A stretch of DNA of 25,068 nucleotides, taken from NCBI GenBank assembly GCA_046297395.1, contig JBKCNM010000020.1:1-25068 (forward strand). The letters are read 5' to 3'. Shown piece by piece: positions 1 to 8,652 of the stretch. Origin of the DNA: JBEICQ01 sp046297395. GTDB lineage: Bacteria > Bacteroidota > Bacteroidia > UBA4408. The notes below the pieces were generated by a model, which saw nothing but the letters and a program-made list of their open reading frames with translations, was not told the DNA's origin and searched no databases. Within the stretch, counting starts at the first letter, position 1. Each line of letters begins with the position of its first letter. The position numbers and the translations under genes were made by a program.

Positions 1-3000
1 AACAAGATCAGGAATGGACACAGCACAGGCAGCGGCGAGGTGTATGGCATCTACCATCACACAGGCGGCAGGGGCGGAAGAATGATTCGTTACAACGACA
101 TCAGCGACATGGGAGGAACGGACAGTGTGTGCGGGATTTACCATTACACAGGCGGCACGGGCGGCATCATCGAGATACAAACCGACAGCAACCGCATCGA
201 CAGCATCACGGGTAGTCCTGCATATGGCATCTACCATTACACAGGCGGCACAGGCGGCATCATAAAGACGCATAGTGACAGCAACCATATCAGCCATTTA
301 ATTGTCTCAGGAAATAATGAAGCTTGCGGAATTTATCATTACACCGGTGGTACCGGTTTCGCATCACTAATCGGTTCAGCCGATCATAATTTGCTTCATG
401 ATTTCTCCGGTAGCAGTGGAGCCAAGATCAATGGCATGATGCAGGAATTTAATTGTGTTGCGGGTGAATACAAGACAAGCGTTTCAGGTAATGTCATCAG
501 AGACGCAATAAATGCCTCAGGTGGAACAGGTTTAAGCGGTATTGTCGTGCGGAACTTGGTTCCTGCAGCCCTAGTAAAAGCAACTATTTCGGACAATAAT
601 ATATTCATGTTAACTGCCAATGGAGATACAGTTTCGGGTGTAGTATTAACAGGTTTGGATTCAGCTTTGATTGGACAAAATAAGTTGAGTCAACTGCATG
701 GTAATGGAGCCATGGTATTAGGAATTGGGGTTGATGGTCCGGACAATGGTTGTTTGTTTGTCAACAATCTTATTGGTGATTTAAGGGTTGAGAATAATAG
801 TTCAAACCATGCTATTACAGGAATATCATTGTTTGGTTTATCCGGAGGCTTGTGTAGTATGTTTTACAATACGATTGTGTTAAATAGCCATCAACTGCCT
901 GTATCATATGGTAGCGAAGTTTTGGAAGTGAGTGCAGGTAATCCTCTTGTGATGAAAAATAATATTTTGATGAATCTGGCAGAAGGTTCTCCTTCTCAGG
1001 GTTCCCGTTTAATCTATGCAAATTCAACGATGCCTTCTTCTTATTTTTCATCCTCAGATTACAATGGTTTTTATTTGCATGATACCCTGGGAGCGAATAA
1101 TTATTTTTTCAGTGATGGCACAACTCAACTGCATGGCTTTGAGGCATACAGGAGCTTTTCGTCCGGAGAGACACATTCATTTACAGAAAGGACGGAGTTT
1201 CTTTCAACCGAGGGAGGCGATGTTCAATTTTTAATTCCTGATGCATCTGTTGCCACGCGTATTGAGTCAGGTGGAACTGTATCTAATTTAGGAATAAGCA
1301 AAGATCAGAGGGGCCAGTTGAGGTATGGAACTTCGGGTTATTCAGGCACTGGTACGGCAAGCGATATTGGAGCCATTGAAGCCCAGCTTTTGCCGGGACT
1401 TCATGAGTGGTTGGGAGGTGTTTCAAATAATTGGCATGAGCCCGGCAATTGGACTGCCAATGTATTACCTGGATCCGGGATGAATGTAACAATCAGGGGA
1501 GGAAGGCCTCACAACCCCGGAATTTACGCCTCAAATGTGATTTGCGGCAATCTTATTTTGAAACAAGAATCCATGTTTCGTCCGGAAATCTCGATTGCGT
1601 CAAACAAGGTATTTTATGTCAACGGCAATGTATCTGGTCATGGAAAAATTTCAGGTGGAACCTGTCGCCTGAGCAAACCCGATGGTCAAACGATACAGGG
1701 AGATATTTCCTTTGATAAACTTTATGTAACCAACAGCCAGTCGGGATCATCTACCCAAATCTTACCCGGTTCTGATATCCGCATTAATGACATACTCACT
1801 TTACAGTCTGGTACACTGTTAACTGCGGATGCCTTGACATTGAGTTCAACAGCACTAAAAACCGCGCTTATATCTGGACAGGGACAGGGCAATATTACAG
1901 GTGAAGTTACAGTGGAAAGATACATTGGTGGAGTGACGGGTTATCATTATGTGGGTTCGCCTGTGTTGCATGCAGAACAGGCTCAATGGATGAATGAAGT
2001 GAGCATTTATGGAACGGATAGCTTTGTGTTTAATCCTCAAATTACCAATCAGTTTTCCTCCTTTTGGTCTTACGATGAAAGTTTAACTTCAACCGATCCT
2101 ACCATTGGTTGGACAGGCCATGTAAATCCTGATTTTCAGCTCACCAACGGCCAAGGTTTTGCAATGATTGCTCCCGGAGGATCTATTCTCAGAACCAAGG
2201 GACCCGTAAACCATGGTGCAATAAGTTCCTCGTTTGGGCTCAGCAATACACCGAGTGGACAACCTCTTTCTGATGGTTTTAACCTTATTGCCAATCCATA
2301 CCCTTCTCCAATCAGTTGGAATGCATTCAGGTCTCTAACCGGGCAGGTTGATTTTGGGGCCTCCTATTTTTCTTGGATTCCCACAGGCATGTACGAAGGA
2401 AATTATGGTTATTTTAATGGAGTGGTAGGAACACTTGGCGTTGGCGACCAAATTGCCTCCGGACAAGGGTTTTTTGTGAGCAAACAAAGTATTGGTTCCA
2501 TGCCATTTGTGGCCAATAATTCAATTAGAGTCAACAACATTACACCTGCTTTTTTTGAAACTCCCGCTTTGCGAGGTTTCTTGAAACTTGGTTTTGGGGA
2601 TGAACACATCTTTGATGAGAGTATCATCTACGAAGATGCTAATGCATCTGACGATTTTGATTCGGAGATGGATGCATTTAAGCAAAAACAACCTATGAAC
2701 ACTTCCCCTCAGCTTAGTTCATTAGATGGAAAAGGAAATGAATATGCCATTCAGGTTTTGTCATCAGGAGAAAATCAAAGCAGGGTAATTCCGTTGAGCG
2801 TAATGGCCAATCACAATGGTGCCTTTACTTTTAAAGCCATCGAGTTATCCGGCCTGGATGCCCAGGAGGTGTATTTTGAGGATCGCCTGCACAAAACTTT
2901 CCGTCTTTTGTCTGCCGGTGATTCATGGTCCATCCAGTTATCTCAGGGAAAAACAGAAAATCGTTTTTTCATTCACTACAGTCCCTCAAATTTACCTCTT

Positions 3001-3246
3001 GTGCAAGATGCAGCCACATCATCATCGATGTATGCATCGGGACATGATGTTTTTATCAAACTCAGCGAAAATCACACCCATGCCAGGGTACGCATCTTTA
3101 ATGTACTTGGGCAGTTAAAGAAAGAGTTTACATGTAATGGTTCAGCAGGACTGCATCAGTTTTCAGCCGAAACCTTATCCGGAGCGTGTATCGTTCAGTT
3201 TATCAGTGACCAAACGAATGAGTCTTCAACCTTCATTTTCGATTGA
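1..3246 (+). CDS. T9SS-sorted beta-helix surface protein, 5' end outside the window
   Basis: The reading frame is open from base 1, so the start lies upstream; the GTG at 40 is internal. The N-terminal third is built of short imperfect repeats with a recurring Asn-x-Ile/Leu (NKI, NDI, NRI, NHI, NLL, NVI, NNI, NKL, NNI), as expected for the asparagine ladder of a right-handed parallel beta-helix. Within it, a [YC]GIYHxTGG motif recurs at 43, 130, 223 and 325. Near 1360 comes SDIGAIE, common at the end of such helices in Bacteroidota, then a long beta-sandwich-like region. The last roughly 75 residues (about 3020-3243) include a VRIFNVLGQ segment and look like a type A T9SS C-terminal sorting domain. 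By family knowledge it would be exported across the outer membrane and anchored or released. Adhesin or polysaccharide-binding roles are inference; no catalytic motif was seen. Confidence 0.85.
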   Translation, partial: NKIRNGHSTGSGEVYGIYHHTGGRGGRMIRYNDISDMGGTDSVCGIYHYTGGTGGIIEIQTDSNRIDSITGSPAYGIYHYTGGTGGIIKTHSDSNHISHLIVSGNNEACGIYHYTGGTGFASLIGSADHNLLHDFSGSSGAKINGMMQEFNCVAGEYKTSVSGNVIRDAINASGGTGLSGIVVRNLVPAALVKATISDNNIFMLTANGDTVSGVVLTGLDSALIGQNKLSQLHGNGAMVLGIGVDGPDNGCLFVNNLIGDLRVENNSSNHAITGISLFGLSGGLCSMFYNTIVLNSHQLPVSYGSEVLEVSAGNPLVMKNNILMNLAEGSPSQGSRLIYANSTMPSSYFSSSDYNGFYLHDTLGANNYFFSDGTTQLHGFEAYRSFSSGETHSFTERTEFLSTEGGDVQFLIPDASVATRIESGGTVSNLGISKDQRGQLRYGTSGYSGTGTASDIGAIEAQLLPGLHEWLGGVSNNWHEPGNWTANVLPGSGMNVTIRGGRPHNPGIYASNVICGNLILKQESMFRPEISIASNKVFYVNGNVSGHGKISGGTCRLSKPDGQTIQGDISFDKLYVTNSQSGSSTQILPGSDIRINDILTLQSGTLLTADALTLSSTALKTALISGQGQGNITGEVTVERYIGGVTGYHYVGSPVLHAEQAQWMNEVSIYGTDSFVFNPQITNQFSSFWSYDESLTSTDPTIGWTGHVNPDFQLTNGQGFAMIAPGGSILRTKGPVNHGAISSSFGLSNTPSGQPLSDGFNLIANPYPSPISWNAFRSLTGQVDFGASYFSWIPTGMYEGNYGYFNGVVGTLGVGDQIASGQGFFVSKQSIGSMPFVANNSIRVNNITPAFFETPALRGFLKLGFGDEHIFDESIIYEDANASDDFDSEMDAFKQKQPMNTSPQLSSLDGKGNEYAIQVLSSGENQSRVIPLSVMANHNGAFTFKAIELSGLDAQEVYFEDRLHKTFRLLSAGDSWSIQLSQGKTENRFFIHYSPSNLPLVQDAATSSSMYASGHDVFIKLSENHTHARVRIFNVLGQLKKEFTCNGSAGLHQFSAETLSGACIVQFISDQTNESSTFIFD
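43..360 (+). repeat. In-gene repeat array, four [YC]GIYHxTGG units
   Basis: Units begin at 43, 130, 223 and 325, so spacing grows from 87 to 93 to 102 bases, always in frame. Copies 2 and 3 are nearly identical at the DNA level over the stretch coding IYHYTGGTGGII, while copy 4 keeps the peptide but uses other codons. The first three units are rich in GGC and ATC codons and the fourth onward turns AT-rich. The array probably continues upstream of base 1, because the residues before unit 1 (NKIRNG...) already fit the pattern. Confidence 0.8.
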
Positions 3247-3334
3247 GGCGGTAAACATCAATAGGACAGGTTAGGCTTCGCGGGTCGTTTATTATCAAAT
3301 TATCAACAAGGTTTACCCGACCCCGGTAAAACTA

Positions 3335-3342
3335 TACTTTTG
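3335..3342 (+). promoter_or_regulatory. Candidate Bacteroidota -7 element TACTTTTG
   Basis: This matches TAnnTTTG exactly and lies 16 bases before the ATG at 3359, implying a very short leader. No TTG sits at the usual -33 distance (the nearest is TTT in GTTTACC), so the match is to the -7 half only. Confidence 0.45.
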
Positions 3343-3358
3343 CTTCCCAGTTGTATCT

Positions 3359-5572
3359 ATGAAAACAATTCTCGTCTTCTTTTCCTTTCTTTTTCTCTTA
3401 TCTCTGCAAGTAAATGCTCAAACCATCAGCGCTGCCCGCAGTCAGCCAATTGGTAATGTCGTAACCGTACAGGGCACTGTGCTCAATGGTTCCGAGCTAG
3501 GTATCATTCGCTATATACAGGATGCCACAGGTGGAATTGGGATATACGATGGCACAGGTGGCCTAGGATCGGTGAACAGGGGTGATATCATCACAGTTAC
3601 CGGTACCCTTTTCAATTTCAATAATTTGCTGGAGATAAGCCCCGTCAGTTCTTTTAATATTGTATCAACAGGAAATCCTTTGCCTGCCGTTCAAACCATT
3701 ACAATCTCGCAGTTTGGTGAAATTCATGAGGGAGAGCTGATAGGCTTTAACAACATCAGTTTTGTTCAGGGAGGTTCCACATTCTCAGGGAATATGAGTT
3801 ACACCTTTACCGATGGTGTAAACACCTCTTCCATCTATGTACGAAATGGTTCCCCGCTGGTTGGTCAGACCATTCCTACAGGAACAGCAAATGTGATTGG
3901 CATCGGTTCACAATTCTCTTCCAATTACCAGTTGCTCATTCGCGATATGAACGACATCACACTTTTGTCCTCTATCAACATTACAAGTCCGCTAACTTGC
4001 AGCAATTTTAGTTCCAACTCCATCACGCTCAATTGGACAACAGATGCATCAAGTACCACCCAGATCCGCTATGGACTTACACCTGCTCTTGAATTAGGCA
4101 CTGTTTCGGGTATTGGAAATGTAACCAGCCACGAGGTGTTGTTGAATAATCTTTTGCCGGGTAACATTTATTTTTGCAAGGCGGTTTCAACAGCCGGTAA
4201 TGACACTGCCATTTCTGCATTGCGCACATTTGGTACCATTTCCAACTCGAGTGGAAACATCAAGTGTTACTTCAATGATTTTGTAAATACAAACGGCTTG
4301 TATCAGCAAGCAGCAACGACCCTTTTCAATGCGATAGACGATACGCTGATTGCTTATATCGATCGCGCAGAGTTGAGCCTGGATATGACCATTTATGATT
4401 TTAACAACACCAATATTTCAAATATTTCAAATGCCATCAATGCCGCACATAACCGTGGTGTAGTGGTAAGGTTTATTTCTGATGGTTCTCTGGCCTCGAG
4501 CAATTCGGGTGTTTCGGATCTTCTTCCGGCCATTCCCCGTATTCAAAGTCCTACTGGAGGCACCTATGGCATCATGCATAACAAGTTTGTGGTGATCGAT
4601 GCAAAGCACCCCAATCCCCTGAAGCCGGTGGTTTGGACAGGAGCCACCAACTGGACACAAAGACAAATCAACACCGATCCCAATGATGTAATTATACTTC
4701 AGGACCAGACACTCGCCAGAGCCTATACCCTGGAGTTTGAAGAGATGTGGGGTAGTTCAGGCCCTCTGCCCGATACCTCAAACGCAGCGTTCGGACCTGA
4801 CAAATCTGATAATACACCCCATGAATTTGTGATTGGCGGAAAAAGAGTGGAGCAGTATTTTAGCCCCTCTGATGCAACCAATACAAAACTTATTTCCACC
4901 ATCTCAGGTGCAGCGTCTGAGCTTTACATAGCTTCCATGCTGATTACCCGGGTTGATATTGCGAATGCCATTGCCGCAGCAAGAAACGGAGGAGCGCTAG
5001 TGCAGGCAGTTGTGGACGATGCCACTACCACTACTATCTTCAACGGGATGGTGAATTTTCTAGGTGCATCCAATTTTGTTGCAAATCAGGATACATCTGT
5101 TATCATGCACCACAAGTACATGGTGGTTGATCAGATTAATCCTCAGTCAGATCCGCTGGTATGGACGGGCTCTCACAATTGGACCAACAATGCAAATAAC
5201 AGAAACGATGAAAATGTAGTAGTGGTACACGACCGTAACATTGCCAATCAGTATTACCAGAATTTTAATGCACGCCTTGCCGAAAACGGTGGGATCATTC
5301 TCACAGCAAATAATACGCCTGTACAACCAATCACCATTTTTCCCAATCCTGCTTCTTCTGCATTATACATCAACTATGCTTCTGAATCTGCACCCAGTCA
5401 ATATTCCCTGATGGATTTGTCGGGACGAGTGGTCTATTCAGGAAACTTTTCATTGGCAGCATCAGGAACAGAAAAAATAAGTCTTTCCGGAATCCCGGGT
5501 GGAATTTACATGCTCAGGTTTGATTTTGATAAGCAAGCTTCCTGCACATACCGCATCATCAAAACCCAATAA
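3359..5572 (+). CDS. Secreted phospholipase-D-like protein with OB-fold, FN3 and T9SS sorting domain
   Basis: 737 residues. A Sec signal peptide (residues 1-20, cut near VNA|Q) is followed by OB-fold-like beta domains of the kind found in secreted nucleases and DUF5689 proteins (about 25-200), a fibronectin type III-like domain (about 210-295), and two PLD half-domains. Both HxKxxxxD motifs are complete: H407/K409/D414 in HNKFVVID and H584/K586/D591 in HHKYMVVD, each followed by a WTGxxNWT segment. The C-terminus (about 657-737, with FPNPASSAL and GGIYMLRF) is a type A T9SS sorting domain. PLD-fold enzymes cleave phosphodiesters through a phosphohistidine intermediate. The substrate may be lipid or nucleic acid; the OB-fold makes an extracellular nuclease attractive, but this is inference. 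It lies 112 bases after the preceding cargo gene, with its own likely promoter. Confidence 0.88.
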   Translation: MKTILVFFSFLFLLSLQVNAQTISAARSQPIGNVVTVQGTVLNGSELGIIRYIQDATGGIGIYDGTGGLGSVNRGDIITVTGTLFNFNNLLEISPVSSFNIVSTGNPLPAVQTITISQFGEIHEGELIGFNNISFVQGGSTFSGNMSYTFTDGVNTSSIYVRNGSPLVGQTIPTGTANVIGIGSQFSSNYQLLIRDMNDITLLSSINITSPLTCSNFSSNSITLNWTTDASSTTQIRYGLTPALELGTVSGIGNVTSHEVLLNNLLPGNIYFCKAVSTAGNDTAISALRTFGTISNSSGNIKCYFNDFVNTNGLYQQAATTLFNAIDDTLIAYIDRAELSLDMTIYDFNNTNISNISNAINAAHNRGVVVRFISDGSLASSNSGVSDLLPAIPRIQSPTGGTYGIMHNKFVVIDAKHPNPLKPVVWTGATNWTQRQINTDPNDVIILQDQTLARAYTLEFEEMWGSSGPLPDTSNAAFGPDKSDNTPHEFVIGGKRVEQYFSPSDATNTKLISTISGAASELYIASMLITRVDIANAIAAARNGGALVQAVVDDATTTTIFNGMVNFLGASNFVANQDTSVIMHHKYMVVDQINPQSDPLVWTGSHNWTNNANNRNDENVVVVHDRNIANQYYQNFNARLAENGGIILTANNTPVQPITIFPNPASSALYINYASESAPSQYSLMDLSGRVVYSGNFSLAASGTEKISLSGIPGGIYMLRFDFDKQASCTYRIIKTQ

Positions 5573-5741
5573 CAGGGACAAGCCTTTCTCCCTTTTCCAT
5601 GAAGGAGCATTGTCGTGTTTTAACTTGTATGTTCTCTTCGTGCGAAAATCAACTGCTTGTTAAAATTTCTTCTTTCTGAGGGCATTAACTTATTCCGGAT
5701 GTCCCATGCAGCCTTTATTCGTTTATTTACAGGAATAATTG

Positions 5742-6467
5742 ATGCAGGGCATGCAGGAGGAATATTTTCGTTTCAAGCAATTTTCTGTGATACAAGATCA
5801 TGTTTCCATGAAAGTGGGAACAGATGCGGTATTGCTGGGTGCATGGACGGAAGCAGATTCGCCACAAAGCATACTCGATATCGGAACCGGTACAGGAATT
5901 ATTGCCCTGATGATGGCACAAAAGTTTTCGGCTACAGTGCATGCCATTGATATTGATGCTGCCTCATCCGCTCTTGCCGTCAGGAATTTTGATGCCGGAC
6001 CATGGAGAGAACGCATGTTTGCGCATCATACCTCCTTGCAGGATTTTGCAAAATCAACCTCCCTTAGGTTTGATTTGATTGTGAGCAATCCTCCTTACTT
6101 CGGTCACCACAAGGAAGTTTCTCCCACGGCAAGGTATATTGCCCGCCATGCTGATTTGCTGGCGGATCATGACCTGGCGGATGGAATATCCCGTTTGCTT
6201 TTACCCGGAGGCAGTTGCTGTTTGATTCTTCCTCCGCAACATGCGCGTGTATTTCTGAAATGTGCAAGGCCGTTTGGATTGTTTCCTCAACGCATTACCC
6301 ATGTAAGAACCCTTCCCGAAAAGCCCGTAAAACGATGGCTGATGAAGCTTAGCAATGTTTTGACGGAAAACCACAAGGAAGACGAATTGTTGATTAAGAC
6401 AAACAAGAAACCGGAGTTTTCGCAGGAATTTATTACACTTACAAAACCATTTTATCTCAACTTCTAG
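5742..6467 (+). CDS. trmN: tRNA1(Val) (adenine(37)-N6)-methyltransferase family protein
   Basis: 241 residues. The opening YFRFKQFSVIQDHVSMKVGTD is the typical start of TrmN6/YfiC enzymes. SAM motif I is DIGTGTG (residues 46-52), the acidic ribose-binding segment is HAIDID (67-72), and the N6-adenine methyltransferase signature NPPY is at 116-119. The family methylates the N6 of A37 in tRNA1(Val) in the cytoplasm. The ATG at 5742 is chosen because AGGA lies 7 bases before it; the ATG at 5751 (MQEEYFRF) is equally plausible and closer to homologous starts. Only one base separates its stop from the next gene, so the two are probably one transcript. No convincing TAnnTTTG was found in the 169 bases upstream. 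Confidence 0.85.
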   Translation: MQGMQEEYFRFKQFSVIQDHVSMKVGTDAVLLGAWTEADSPQSILDIGTGTGIIALMMAQKFSATVHAIDIDAASSALAVRNFDAGPWRERMFAHHTSLQDFAKSTSLRFDLIVSNPPYFGHHKEVSPTARYIARHADLLADHDLADGISRLLLPGGSCCLILPPQHARVFLKCARPFGLFPQRITHVRTLPEKPVKRWLMKLSNVLTENHKEDELLIKTNKKPEFSQEFITLTKPFYLNF

Positions 6468-6468
6468 C

Positions 6469-7302
6469 ATGAAACTTTTTACTGTAGACACAGGTTTTTT
6501 TAAACTCGACGGCGGCGCCATGTTCGGTGTTGTACCCAAATCTATCTGGAGCAAACTCAATGCCCCTGATGAAAACAACATGTGCACCTGGGCCATGCGC
6601 TGTTTGCTTGCAGATACAGGAGAGCGGCGGGTTCTTGTGGATACCGGGATTGGTTCGAAGCAATCCGATAAATTTTTTGGATATTACTCCCTTCACGGAG
6701 AGGCTTCTCTGGAAAGCAGTTTGGCCAAGCTGGGTTATGCTCCGGAGGATATCACAGATGTATTGCTTACCCACCTTCATTTTGATCATTGTGGTGGGGC
6801 AGTGAAAAAAAAAGAAGATCAACTGATACCGACTTTCCCAAATGCAAAATATCATTGTAATCGTGCCCAATGGGAATGGGCGGTCAATCCCAATCCAAGG
6901 GAAAAAGCTTCATTTCTGTCGGAAAATATTCTGCCATTGAAAGATGCCGGCTGTTTGGCTCTCTTTGAAACCGGTGATGAACCTATTCCCGGAATGGGAT
7001 TGATTCATGTAAGTGGACATACCGAAAGCATGACACTCCCTTATTTTCAATACAAGGGAACCCAAATATATTACATGGCGGATCTTATTCCCTCTATGGC
7101 TCATGTTCCTATTCCTTATGTGATGGCTTATGATGTGAGGCCACTGCAGACGATGAAAGAAAAGGCAAGCATTTTACAAACGGTGCTGGAGACAAATGCG
7201 TATTTGTTTTTTGAACATGATCCTCAGGTAGAGATGTGTCAACTAACAAGAGGCGAAAAAGGAATCATGGCTCATAGGCCAATGAAATTAGCTGATTTGT
7301 GA
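6469..7302 (+). CDS. MBL-fold metallo-hydrolase, AHL-lactonase-like
   Basis: 277 residues without signal peptide. The metal-binding motif HLHFDH is complete (H102, H104, D106, H107), with the further ligands H184 (SGHT), D205 (MADL) and H250 (EHDP) in the usual order for the metallo-beta-lactamase fold. The overall plan (long N-terminal strand region, a FGYYSLHGEASLESSL segment before the motif, a GHT turn) resembles the N-acyl-homoserine-lactone-lactonase branch of the superfamily. Members hydrolyse lactones, thioesters or phosphoesters; the substrate cannot be read from sequence, so a quorum-quenching role is only a possibility. It follows trmN by one base and ends directly against the convergent purB stop. 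Confidence 0.85.
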   Translation: MKLFTVDTGFFKLDGGAMFGVVPKSIWSKLNAPDENNMCTWAMRCLLADTGERRVLVDTGIGSKQSDKFFGYYSLHGEASLESSLAKLGYAPEDITDVLLTHLHFDHCGGAVKKKEDQLIPTFPNAKYHCNRAQWEWAVNPNPREKASFLSENILPLKDAGCLALFETGDEPIPGMGLIHVSGHTESMTLPYFQYKGTQIYYMADLIPSMAHVPIPYVMAYDVRPLQTMKEKASILQTVLETNAYLFFEHDPQVEMCQLTRGEKGIMAHRPMKLADL

Positions 7303-8652
7303 TCAAAATTCCGGGAAGGTTCCTGTGTAGGTAAGGGGATCGAGCTCGAGTAGTTTTTTTCTGGTGGCCTCGTCCAGTCCAGATATTCCGGTGATAAATT
7401 CCCTTATTTCTTTTAAGCTTACCGATTCACCAGTGCGGGTAATGGATTTGAGCATTTCGTATGCACCTTCAATGCCTTTGCTTCTCAGAATGGTTTGGAT
7501 GGCCTCGGCAATTACCATGGGATTGCTCTGTAAATCGGCTTCAATGGCTTCTTTATTTACAATCAGTTTGTTTAAGCCTGTGATGATGTTTTCTATTGAG
7601 ATGAATTGATGCGCCAGTGGTACACCCATGTTGCGTAGCACCGTAGAGTCTGACAAATCGCGCTGCAACCTGGAGATGGGAAGTTTTTCTCCGAAGTGCA
7701 TCAGCAGGGCATTGCTGAGGCCCAGGTTGCCTTCCGCATTTTCAAAATCGATGGGATTGATTTTATGTGGCATGGCTGAAGAACCAACCTCACCTTTTTT
7801 CAATTTCTGCCGGAAGTATTCCATTGAAATATATTGCCACACATCTTTGCAGAAATCAAGACATATCACATTGATTCTTTTTAGACAATCAAAGTAGGCA
7901 GCCAATTCATCGTAATGTTCAATCTGGGTAGTAAATACAGATCTTTTGAGACCAAATGATTGGATAAATCCATCGGCAAACAAAGGCCAGTTGATAGCAG
8001 GAAAGGCTGCGTAATGTGCATTGAAATTGCCTGTTGCTCCTCCGAATTTGGCTTTGAAAGAAAGGCCTTTCAAGGTATGCAATTGCACCTGTAATCTTTC
8101 ATGAAAAACCATCCATTCTTTACCCAATGAAGTGGGGGAGGCAGGTTGTCCGTGGGTACGCGCAAGCATCGGAATGTTGCGCCAATCCTGGGCCTGAAAA
8201 CGAATTGTATGAAGCAGGTATTCAAGTTTTGGGATGAATACATTTTCATTGTATTCTTTTAGCATCAAAGGAACGCATGTATTATTGATATCCTGTGATG
8301 TGAGTCCGAAATGCACCCACTCTGTGTGAACCTGAATTTGAAGGGATTTGAGACAATCCTTGATGTAATATTCAACTGCTTTTACATCATGGTTTGTGGT
8401 TTTTTCAATCACTTTGATCGCCTGCATTCCCTTTTCATCAAACTCCATGTAAATTTTTTGCAGTGATTGTTTCATTCGTTCATCTGCTTCTTTTCCTTCC
8501 AGCAGGGGAAGCAGACGGAGCAGGTATTCCACTTCAACCCGTATGCGATATTTCATAAAGGCATACTCGGAGAAATACCCGGAAAGGGCCTCGCATTTGG
8601 CGGCATACCTGCCGTCAATTGGGGATATGGCAAGCCAATGTTTTTCCATCAT
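7303..8652 (-). CDS. purB: Adenylosuccinate lyase
   Basis: 449 residues, full length for the E. coli-type enzyme. The opening LAISPIDGRYAAKCEAL is diagnostic for PurB. The three conserved superfamily blocks are present: HFGLTSQDINNT (114-125), ARTHGQPASPTSLG (164-177, catalytic His167) and the signature GSSAMPHKINPIDFENAEGN (290-309) with the flexible-loop catalytic Ser. It converts SAICAR to AICAR and adenylosuccinate to AMP with release of fumarate, in de novo purine synthesis. Its start overlaps the paaG-like stop by four bases (ATGA), indicating translational coupling. The first of two adjacent ATGs (8652, 8649) is taken; either would work. Confidence 0.96.
   Translation of the reverse strand: MMEKHWLAISPIDGRYAAKCEALSGYFSEYAFMKYRIRVEVEYLLRLLPLLEGKEADERMKQSLQKIYMEFDEKGMQAIKVIEKTTNHDVKAVEYYIKDCLKSLQIQVHTEWVHFGLTSQDINNTCVPLMLKEYNENVFIPKLEYLLHTIRFQAQDWRNIPMLARTHGQPASPTSLGKEWMVFHERLQVQLHTLKGLSFKAKFGGATGNFNAHYAAFPAINWPLFADGFIQSFGLKRSVFTTQIEHYDELAAYFDCLKRINVICLDFCKDVWQYISMEYFRQKLKKGEVGSSAMPHKINPIDFENAEGNLGLSNALLMHFGEKLPISRLQRDLSDSTVLRNMGVPLAHQFISIENIITGLNKLIVNKEAIEADLQSNPMVIAEAIQTILRSKGIEGAYEMLKSITRTGESVSLKEIREFITGISGLDEATRKKLLELDPLTYTGTFPEF

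Noticed and set aside
3250..3323. Inverted repeats between the first two genes (GGTAAAC/GTTTACC and GGGTCG/CGACCC)
   Set aside because: Arms are only 6-7 bases with long spacers, the two pairs cross or compete with each other, and no T-run follows, so a terminator call is not supported.
5576..5602. GGGA...TCCC followed by TTTT after the PLD gene
   Set aside because: Only four base pairs with a loop of about ten; too weak for an intrinsic terminator.
5657..5950. A 97-codon + strand frame overlapping the start of trmN
   Set aside because: It overlaps a well-supported methyltransferase in another frame and shows no domain or hydrophobic pattern.
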